A stretch of DNA of 10,381 nt from Actinomycetota bacterium. GTDB taxonomy: Bacteria > Actinomycetota > Acidimicrobiia > Spongiisociales > ZC4RG35. The position numbers and the translations under genes were made by a program. The stretch covers positions 1 through 10,381 of the forward strand of contig QGUS01000038.1 of NCBI GenBank assembly GCA_003242515.1, read 5' to 3'. Each line of letters starts with the position of its first letter. The stretch's first letter is position 1. The notes beneath the pieces are model-generated. The model worked only from the letters and a program-made list of their open reading frames with translations, did not search any database and was not told where the DNA came from. This document shows positions 5,479 through 10,381 of this stretch, piece by piece.

Positions 5479-6948
5479 ATGGCTCAGCACAAGGTCATCG
5501 GCACCGAGACCGAGTACGGAATCGTCGTCAGGGGCGACCCCTCCTTCAACCCTGCGATCGCGTCCAGCCTGGTGGTCAACAGCTACCCCGGGGCGCGGGT
5601 CAGGCTGCAGTGGTCGTTCGAGGAGGAGTCGCCGGGCCGTGACGCCCGAGGGATGGGACACGACGCCTACGGGATGCCCGACCCCGAGAGCGCCGTCGCC
5701 AACTCGGTGCTGGCCAACGGGGCACGGCTCTACGTGGACCACGCCCACCCTGAGTACTCCGCACCGGAGGCCTACGACCCCCTCGAGGCCGCCCTGTACG
5801 ACAAGGCGGGGGAGAGGGTCATGCACCGGGCGGCCGTGGCCGCCAGCGCGTCGTCCGGCCGCCAGGTCTCGCTCTACAAGAACAACTCCGACGGCAAGGG
5901 CAACTCCTACGGCGCCCACGAGAACTACCTGCTGAGCCGGGACACGCCGTTCACGGACGTGATCCGGTACGCCACCACCTTCATGGTGACCCGGCAGATC
6001 TTCACCGGATCGGGGAAGGTGGGCCGGGAGAACGACCGACCCGATGTCGACTACCAGATCACCCAGCGCGCCGACTTCTTCGAGGAGGAGGTCGGGCTGG
6101 AGACCACGCTGAAGCGCCCGATCATCAACACCCGCGACGAGCCGCACGGCGACCCGTCCCGGTACCGCCGGCTGCACGTGATCATCGGCGACGCCAACCT
6201 GTCCGAGGTCCAGATCTTCCTCAAGGTGGGGACCACGGCGCTGATGCTCGCCGCGCTCGAGGACGGGGCGCTGCCCGATCCGCTGGACCTCCGCGACCCG
6301 GTGACGGCCTGCTGGCAGGTCAGCCACGACCTCTCCATGAAGGAGCCCCTGGACCTGGACGAGGGCGGCACCGCCACCGCCCTCGAACTCCAGTGGCGCT
6401 ACCACGAGTGGCTGTCGAAATACGCCGAGGCGGAGCTGGACGACCCCGTGTGGAAGCAGGTGCTCGACGAGTGGGAGCGGGTGCTCACCCTCCTCGAGGC
6501 CGACCCCATGAGGCTCGCCGACACCCTCGACTGGGTGGCGAAGAAGCGGATCCTCGACGGATACCGCGAGCGTGACGGCCTGGCGTGGACGGACCCGAAG
6601 CTGAAGGCGCTGTCCCTCCAGTACCACGACGTCGACCCCGCAAAGGGGCTGTACCAGCGGCTCGCCGCGCGGGGATCGTTCCGCAGGCTGTTCACCGACG
6701 ACCAGATCGAGGAGGCCACGGTGGAGCCGCCGACCCGCACCCGCGCCTACTTCCGGGGCAGGTGCGTCTCCCGTTTCCCGGACTCCCTGGTGGCCGCCAA
6801 CTGGGACTCCCTGGTCTTCGACGTGGGTGAAGCCACGCTGAAGCGGGTTCCTATGATGGAGCCCCTGAGGGGCGACGCAGAGCGCGTTGCCGAACTGATC
6901 GACGCAGCCGAGGACGCCGCGCAGCTCATCGAACGCTTAGGAGGCTGA
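5479..6948 (+). CDS. dop: Depupylase / Pup deamidase Dop
   Basis: A 489-residue member of the carboxylate-amine ligase (glutamine-synthetase-like) superfamily that hydrolyses the isopeptide bond between Pup and substrate lysines; in species with Pup ending in Gln it also deamidates Pup. The ATP/Mg-binding start GTETEYG (8-14) has both conserved glutamates. The nucleophilic aspartate is D87 in LYVDHAHPEYSAPE. A Dop-loop-like insertion at about residues 34-72, including SPGRDARGMGHDAYG, distinguishes Dop from PafA. Further conserved motifs are YKNNSDGKGNSYGAHENY (133-150), INTRDEPH (216-223) and YRRLHVIIGDAN (229-240). The protein is full length compared with mycobacterial Dop (about 500 residues). 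Because the Pup gene here already encodes Glu at its end, only the depupylase activity should be required. The start is placed by alignment of MAQHKVIGTETEYG with family N-termini. Confidence 0.96.
   Translation: MAQHKVIGTETEYGIVVRGDPSFNPAIASSLVVNSYPGARVRLQWSFEEESPGRDARGMGHDAYGMPDPESAVANSVLANGARLYVDHAHPEYSAPEAYDPLEAALYDKAGERVMHRAAVAASASSGRQVSLYKNNSDGKGNSYGAHENYLLSRDTPFTDVIRYATTFMVTRQIFTGSGKVGRENDRPDVDYQITQRADFFEEEVGLETTLKRPIINTRDEPHGDPSRYRRLHVIIGDANLSEVQIFLKVGTTALMLAALEDGALPDPLDLRDPVTACWQVSHDLSMKEPLDLDEGGTATALELQWRYHEWLSKYAEAELDDPVWKQVLDEWERVLTLLEADPMRLADTLDWVAKKRILDGYRERDGLAWTDPKLKALSLQYHDVDPAKGLYQRLAARGSFRRLFTDDQIEEATVEPPTRTRAYFRGRCVSRFPDSLVAANWDSLVFDVGEATLKRVPMMEPLRGDAERVAELIDAAEDAAQLIERLGG
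6939..6944 (+). promoter_or_regulatory. Ribosome-binding site for pup (AGGAGG)
   Basis: A consensus AGGAGG within the last codons of dop lies 5 nt before the pup ATG at 6950. Such a strong site fits the high Pup output needed relative to the enzymes. Confidence 0.75.
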
Positions 6949-6949
6949 G

Positions 6950-7138
6950 ATGTCGGACCGAGAGAGGGCACAGTCCCGACGGAGAGAAGAGAGCGAGTCT
7001 TCCGAGGAGACCGCCAAGCGGACGGAGTCCGAGGCCGACCTCGAGGCGCTCGACGAACTGCTCGACGAGATCGACGAGGTCCTCGAGGAGAACGCCGAGG
7101 AGTTCGTCAAGAACTACGTCCAGAAGGGCGGCGAGTGA
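6950..7138 (+). CDS. pup: Prokaryotic ubiquitin-like protein Pup (encoded GGE C-terminus)
   Basis: A 62-residue, highly charged, largely disordered protein modifier. The N-terminal half (MSDRERAQSRRREESESSEE) is variable and polar. The C-terminal half contains the conserved Mpa/Dop/PafA-binding helix region, LLDEIDEVLEENAEEFVKNY, and ends VQKGGE. PafA phosphorylates the gamma-carboxylate of the last Glu and joins it to substrate lysines. In M. tuberculosis Pup is made with Gln and must be deamidated by Dop; here the codon is GAG, so Pup is ready for ligation on synthesis, as in some other actinobacteria such as Corynebacterium. The gene starts 1 nt after the dop stop. Its TGA overlaps the prcB GTG as GTGA, so pup and prcB are likely translationally coupled. 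Lysines at 23, 54 and 59 could in principle be pupylated. Confidence 0.98.
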   Translation: MSDRERAQSRRREESESSEETAKRTESEADLEALDELLDEIDEVLEENAEEFVKNYVQKGGE

Positions 7139-7929
7139 AGGGACGACCCTTCGGGCCCCTGCCCATCGACGTTCCCGTCCCGGGCTCCAGTTTCACCGAT
7201 CTCCTCGATGCCCTGGGCATGAGCCCGAAGCTGGAGATCCCCGAGGGCGCCTCCGTCCCCTCCGTCCCCGAGGGCACCACCGTGCTGGCCGTCCGCTACG
7301 AGGGCGGCGTGGTCATGGCCGGTGACCGCCGGGCCACCGAGGGGCACCTGATCGCGCACCGCCAGGTCCGGAAGGTCTTCCCGGCCGACCGGTACTCGGC
7401 CATCGCCATCGCAGGCATCGCCGGCCTGGCCATCGACATGGTCCGTCTCTTCCAGGTGGAGCTGGAGCATTACGAGAAGATCGAGGGCGTGGCGCTCTCG
7501 CTGGAGGGCAAGGCTTCGTTCCTGGCCCGCCTGGTGCGCAACCAGCTGCCCCTGGCCTTCCAGGGCCTCGCCGTCGTGCCGCTGTTCGCGGGCTACGACA
7601 CCATCACCAACACGGGCCGGGTCTTCAGCTACGACGTGGTCGGCGGCCGCTACGAGGAGACCGAGTTCGCCACCACGGGCTCGGGCGCCCGTCTCGCCAA
7701 GTCGTTCCTCCGCACCACCTACGAGACGGGCATGGGCGCATCGGACGTGGCCGCCCTGGCCGTCAAGGCCCTGGTGGCGGCGTCCCAGGAGGACACGGCC
7801 ACCGGTGGTCCCGACCTGCTTCGGGGCATCCTCCCCAACGTGGTCCGCATCGATTCGTCGGGCTTCCAGGAGCTCACCGACGAGGAGATCCACCCGCTCG
7901 CCCAGGAAGCCGTGGAGACGATCCGATGA
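7135..7929 (+). CDS. prcB: 20S proteasome beta subunit PrcB (precursor with propeptide)
   Basis: A 264-residue catalytic subunit forming the two inner rings of the 20S core. Residues 1-47 are a propeptide, removed autocatalytically between G47 and T48. The mature protein starts TTVLAVRYEGGVVMAGDRRA. The nucleophile is T48 (Thr1), with D64 (Asp17) and K80 (Lys33) at the expected active-site positions, so the subunit should be active. Other family signatures are GGPDLLRGILP and a TGSG turn (181-184). The propeptide contains a short imperfect repeat, IPEGASVPSVPEG. The GTG start overlaps the pup stop by 4 nt and has no strong ribosome-binding site, suggesting coupling to pup translation. The mature protein lacks a long C-terminal extension, ending EAVETIR. 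Confidence 0.97.
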   Translation: MKGRPFGPLPIDVPVPGSSFTDLLDALGMSPKLEIPEGASVPSVPEGTTVLAVRYEGGVVMAGDRRATEGHLIAHRQVRKVFPADRYSAIAIAGIAGLAIDMVRLFQVELEHYEKIEGVALSLEGKASFLARLVRNQLPLAFQGLAVVPLFAGYDTITNTGRVFSYDVVGGRYEETEFATTGSGARLAKSFLRTTYETGMGASDVAALAVKALVAASQEDTATGGPDLLRGILPNVVRIDSSGFQELTDEEIHPLAQEAVETIR

Positions 7930-8591
7930 CCATCCCGTTCTACGTCGCACCCGAGCAGCTCGTCCGGGACAAGGCGGAGTTCGCCCGCAAGGGCATCGCC
8001 AGGGGCCGGTCGCTGGTGGCCATGGACTATGCCGACGGCGTCCTGATGATCGCCGAGAACCCGTCGACCGCCCTCCGGAAGATCTCGGAGCTGTACGACC
8101 GCATCGCCTTCGCCGGCGTCGGCCGGTACAACGAGTTCGAGACGCTCCGCAAGGCCGGCATCCGGCAGGCGGACCTCACCGGCTACCTCTACAGCCGGGA
8201 CGACGTCACCGCGATGGGGCTGGCCACCGCCTTCTCCCAGACGCTCGGCATGATCTTCATCCGGGACCCGAAGCCGTTCGAGGTGGAGATCCTGATCACC
8301 GAGCTCTCCGCCAACGGCGGCGACCACCGGCTGTTCCGGATCTCCTACGACGGCACCCTCTACGACGAGCGCCGCTTCGTCGCCATCGGCGGCAAGGCCG
8401 AGCGGCTCAGCGAGGCGCTGGAGGGCCTTTGGCGTCCCGGGATGAGCCTGCGTGAGGCGTTCGCCGCCGGTGAGGAGGCGTTCCGCCAGGCCGAGGGCAG
8501 GGAGTCGGAGGGCTGGGAGATCGCCGCCCTCGACGCCAACGCCGGCCGTCGTGCGTTCCGCCGGATCGACCTCTCCGAAGTCACGGGCTGA
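7926..8591 (+). CDS. prcA: 20S proteasome alpha subunit PrcA
   Basis: A 221-residue subunit of the outer gated rings that bind the Mpa/ARC C-terminus. The N-terminus MTIPFYVAPEQLVRDKAEFA matches the actinobacterial alpha-subunit gate region. It is followed by ARKGIARGRSLVAMDYADGV and the NPS...KISELYDR segment typical of bacterial alpha subunits. It ends shortly after the conserved LDANAGRRAFRRI, so it lacks the roughly 20-30-residue extra tail seen in mycobacterial PrcA. No Thr1 nucleophile is expected or seen. The ATG overlaps the prcB stop as ATGA, and GGAG lies 8 nt upstream within prcB. This is the last gene of the tightly packed core, followed by a hairpin and the pafA promoter. Confidence 0.97.
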   Translation: MTIPFYVAPEQLVRDKAEFARKGIARGRSLVAMDYADGVLMIAENPSTALRKISELYDRIAFAGVGRYNEFETLRKAGIRQADLTGYLYSRDDVTAMGLATAFSQTLGMIFIRDPKPFEVEILITELSANGGDHRLFRISYDGTLYDERRFVAIGGKAERLSEALEGLWRPGMSLREAFAAGEEAFRQAEGRESEGWEIAALDANAGRRAFRRIDLSEVTG

Positions 8592-8617
8592 GCGCCGGGA
8601 GGAGGCTCGACCCCTCT

Positions 8618-8641
8618 CCCCGCATCGCTTCGCGATGGGGG
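8618..8641 (+). terminator. Hairpin between prcA and pafA (possible U-less terminator)
   Basis: CATCGC (8623-8628) pairs with GCGATG (8632-8637) across a 3-nt loop, and flanking CCCC (8618-8621) pairs with GGGG (8638-8641) with one bulged G, making a roughly 10-bp GC-rich stem. There is no U-tract, so it would be an atypical terminator; many actinobacterial termination hairpins lack U-tails. It ends 9 nt before the pafA -10 box, so it may instead influence that promoter. Confidence 0.45.
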
Positions 8642-8650
8642 ACAGGGCGA

Positions 8651-8656
8651 TAGTCT
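8651..8656 (+). promoter_or_regulatory. Putative -10 element (TAGTCT) for leaderless pafA
   Basis: TAGTCT fits TANNNT and is separated from the pafA ATG by only GACGAA (6 nt), putting the expected transcript start at the A of the ATG. No Shine-Dalgarno sequence is present just before the start, consistent with leaderless translation. The -35 region falls in the hairpin and shows no consensus. Confidence 0.6.
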
Positions 8657-8662
8657 GACGAA

Positions 8663-10018
8663 ATGGAACGCCGGATCTTCGGCCTGGAGAGCGAGTACGG
8701 GGTCACCTGCACCCTGAGGGGGCAGCGGCGCCTCAGTCCGGACGAGGTCGCCCGCTACCTGTTCCGGCGTGTCGTCTCCTGGGGCCGGTCGTCCAACGTC
8801 TTCCTCGAGAACGGCGCCCGCCTCTACCTGGACGTCGGCTCCCACCCCGAGTTCGCCACTCCCGAGTGCGACGACCTGGAGGACGTGGTGGCCCACGACA
8901 AGGCGGGCGAGCGGATCCTCGAGGGCCTGGTCAAGGGCGCCGAGGAGCGCCTCGCCGAGGAGGGGATCCGCGGCGAGATCTTCGTCTTCAAGAACACACC
9001 CGCCTGGGCCGGGAACTCCTACGGCTGCCACGGGAACTACCTGATAAGCGGGCAAAAGGACTTTCCCCCCATGGTCGACGTGCTGATCCCGTTCCTGGTC
9101 ACCCGGCAGATCTTCCTCGGCGCGGGGAAGCTGACCCAGACCCCCCGCGGCGTCACCTACGCCATCGCCCAGCGGGCCGACCACATATGGGAGGGTGTCT
9201 CGTCGGCGACCACCCGGTCCCGTCCCATCATCAACACCCGGGACGAGCCGCACGCCGACGCCGAGCGCTACCGCCGCCTCCACGTCATCGCCGGCGACTC
9301 CAACATGAGCGAGTACGCCAACTACGTGAAGGTCGGCACCATGGTCGCCCTGCTCCAGATGATCGAGCGGGACGTGGTGTTCCGGGACCTGACCCTCGAG
9401 AACCCCATCCGGGCCATCCGCGAGGTCGCCCACGACATGACGGGCACCCGCAAGCTGAAGCTGGCCAACGGCCGGGAGCTGTCCGCCCTCGACATCCAGT
9501 GGGAATACCTGGACCGGGCGATGAGGTTCACCCGCAGCCCCGGCTTCCCGCCGCAGGTGCAGCGCGCCGTGGACAAGTGGGAGCACCTGCTCACCGGTCT
9601 GGAGAAGGACCCGATGACCCTCGACCGTGAGGTCGACTGGGTGATCAAGTACAAGCTGCTGGAGCGGTACGCGACCAAGCGCGGCATCCCGATGTCCGAC
9701 CCGCGGGTGGCGATGCTCGACCTCGCCTACCACGACGTCGACCGCACCCGGGGCCTCTACTACCTGATGGAGGCGAAGGGCCTCGTCGACCGGGTGGTGA
9801 CGGACGAGAAGATCGCCGACGCGGTGATCCGCCCGCCGCAGACGACCCGGGCCCGGCTCCGGGGCGCCTTCATCAAAGCCGCCAAGGCGAAGCGGCGGGA
9901 CTTCACCGTGGACTGGGTCCACCTCAAGCTCAACGACCAGGCCCAGCGCACGGTGATGTGCAAGGACCCGTTCAAGGCATACGACGAGCGGGTGGAGAAG
10001 CTCATCGAGAGCCTGTAG
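8663..10018 (+). CDS. pafA: Pup-protein ligase PafA
   Basis: A 451-residue carboxylate-amine ligase homologous to Dop. It uses ATP to activate the C-terminal glutamate of Pup and form an isopeptide bond with substrate lysines. The N-terminal GLESEYG (7-13) holds the metal/ATP-binding glutamates. The catalytic base D57 in [17 protein letters not shown] is at the same position as in M. tuberculosis PafA. Shared family motifs are [19 protein letters not shown] (109-127), INTRDEPH (190-197) and [12 protein letters not shown] (203-214). It lacks the Dop-loop insertion between the first strand and the catalytic Asp, which separates it from the dop product. The length is normal. Unlike the core genes it is not overlapped by its upstream neighbour: a 71-nt gap holds a hairpin and its own -10 box, so PafA may be made independently of the proteasome core. 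Confidence 0.97.
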   Translation: MERRIFGLESEYGVTCTLRGQRRLSPDEVARYLFRRVVSWGRSSNVFLENGARLYLDVGSHPEFATPECDDLEDVVAHDKAGERILEGLVKGAEERLAEEGIRGEIFVFKNTPAWAGNSYGCHGNYLISGQKDFPPMVDVLIPFLVTRQIFLGAGKLTQTPRGVTYAIAQRADHIWEGVSSATTRSRPIINTRDEPHADAERYRRLHVIAGDSNMSEYANYVKVGTMVALLQMIERDVVFRDLTLENPIRAIREVAHDMTGTRKLKLANGRELSALDIQWEYLDRAMRFTRSPGFPPQVQRAVDKWEHLLTGLEKDPMTLDREVDWVIKYKLLERYATKRGIPMSDPRVAMLDLAYHDVDRTRGLYYLMEAKGLVDRVVTDEKIADAVIRPPQTTRARLRGAFIKAAKAKRRDFTVDWVHLKLNDQAQRTVMCKDPFKAYDERVEKLIESL

Positions 10019-10032
10019 CGGCCGGGCCATCA

Positions 10033-10055
10033 CGGGCGTGCGTGCTCGCACCCCG
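10033..10055 (+). terminator. Hairpin after pafA (possible U-less terminator)
   Basis: CGGG (10033-10036) and GTGCG (10038-10042) pair with CGCAC (10047-10051) and CCCG (10052-10055) around a TGCT loop with a single bulged C, beginning 14 nt after the pafA stop. There is no U-run. The position suggests a terminator or 3'-end stabiliser for pafA. Confidence 0.4.
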
Positions 10056-10132
10056 CGTCACCCCAGGATCGGTCGCGGTGGGAACAGCCCCAGAGGCGGA
10101 AGGGCCCGTGGTGGGTCGGCTCGCTCCTTCGT

Positions 10133-10148
10133 CGTGGCAGATACCACG
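10133..10148 (+). promoter_or_regulatory. Dyad CGTGG-N6-CCACG upstream of pafB
   Basis: A perfect 5-bp inverted repeat with a 6-nt spacer, CGTGG CAGATA CCACG, lies 32 nt before the pafB start. It could be a regulator-binding site or a small hairpin. It does not match the published mycobacterial PafBC promoter pattern that I know of. The evidence is its position and symmetry only. Confidence 0.25.
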
Positions 10149-10168
10149 GATTCCGACCCCGGAGAGGG

Positions 10169-10174
10169 CACAAT
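10169..10174 (+). promoter_or_regulatory. Putative -10 element (CACAAT) for leaderless pafB
   Basis: CACAAT agrees with the A and final T of TANNNT and is followed by six C residues and then the pafB ATG, the same spacing as at pafA. No Shine-Dalgarno sequence is visible. The box is imperfect at its first base. Confidence 0.4.
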
Positions 10175-10180
10175 CCCCCC

Positions 10181-10381
10181 ATGCAGAACGTCGTCGAGCG
10201 GGTGCTGAACCTTCTCATCTACCTGCTGGAGTCGCCGCGTCCGGTGACCGCCGACGACATCCGCTACACCGTCCAGGGCTACGGCCAGGAGTCGGACGAC
10301 GCCTTCCACCGCATGTTCGAGCGGGACAAGGACCTGCTGCGCCGCATGGGCGTCCCGCTCAAGCTGGTGCCCCTCGACGCC
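10181..10381 (+). CDS. pafB: PafB, WYL-family transcriptional regulator (N-terminal part, cut by window edge)
   Basis: The first 67 codons of a gene that continues beyond the right edge. MQNVVERVLNLLIYLLESPR, then the TADDIRYTVQGYG segment and HRMFERDKDLLRRMGVPLKL, match the N-terminal winged-helix DNA-binding domain of PafB/PafC proteins, where F-x-R-M-F-E-R-D-K is highly conserved. In mycobacteria PafB with PafC forms a WYL-domain activator of LexA-independent DNA-damage genes; the pair is encoded next to pafA but is not needed for pupylation. The WYL domain and any pafC lie outside the window. The start is the ATG at 10181, with a short upstream -10-like box suggesting a leaderless message. 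Confidence 0.88.
   Translation, partial: MQNVVERVLNLLIYLLESPRPVTADDIRYTVQGYGQESDDAFHRMFERDKDLLRRMGVPLKLVPLDA

Overview
The window is a high-GC, gene-dense stretch whose right two thirds is a complete, collinear Pup-proteasome locus. A bacterial 20S proteasome next to Pup, Dop, PafA and an ARC/Mpa-type ATPase is a hallmark of Actinomycetota. The GC-rich codon use, frequent GTG starts and several apparently leaderless promoters (TANNNT-like box 6-8 nt before the ATG) fit that phylum. Several proteins resemble mycobacterial versions in motif but not closely in length or tails, so I favour a lineage outside the mycobacteria, possibly a deep-branching one such as Acidimicrobiia. That placement is inference.

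Left part (1-1933, minus strand): a TPR-like helical-repeat protein that runs off the left edge lies 11 nt downstream of an MFS transporter with a long acidic, proline-rich C-terminal tail. Middle (1984-2889): four very small membrane proteins. A two-helix holin-like protein (plus) overlaps a 65-aa single-helix protein (plus). A 93-aa single-helix protein (minus) converges on the latter, their stop codons sharing the four bases CTAG. A 31-aa single-helix microprotein (plus) has a stop codon that overlaps the trmI start.

Right part (2886-10381, plus strand): trmI (tRNA m1A58 methyltransferase), then mpa/arc, dop, pup, prcB and prcA packed with spacings of -4 to +11 nt. After a 71-nt gap with a hairpin and its own promoter comes pafA, and after a 162-nt gap the 5' end of pafB, cut by the right edge. 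Together PafA ligates Pup to substrate lysines, Dop removes it, the Mpa/ARC hexamer recognises and unfolds pupylated proteins, and PrcA/PrcB degrade them. PafB is half of a DNA-damage-responsive activator in mycobacteria.

The system itself is known, so I do not claim a new one. The points most worth a second look are: Pup is encoded with a C-terminal Glu (GGE), so Dop deamidation is not needed; a four-codon mini-ORF bridges mpa and dop; leaderless promoters separate pafA and pafB from the core operon; a hairpin abuts the pafA promoter; and a 31-aa membrane microprotein is coupled to trmI. No tRNA or rRNA genes, insertion sequences or CRISPR arrays were seen, and no non-coding stretch exceeds 300 nt.
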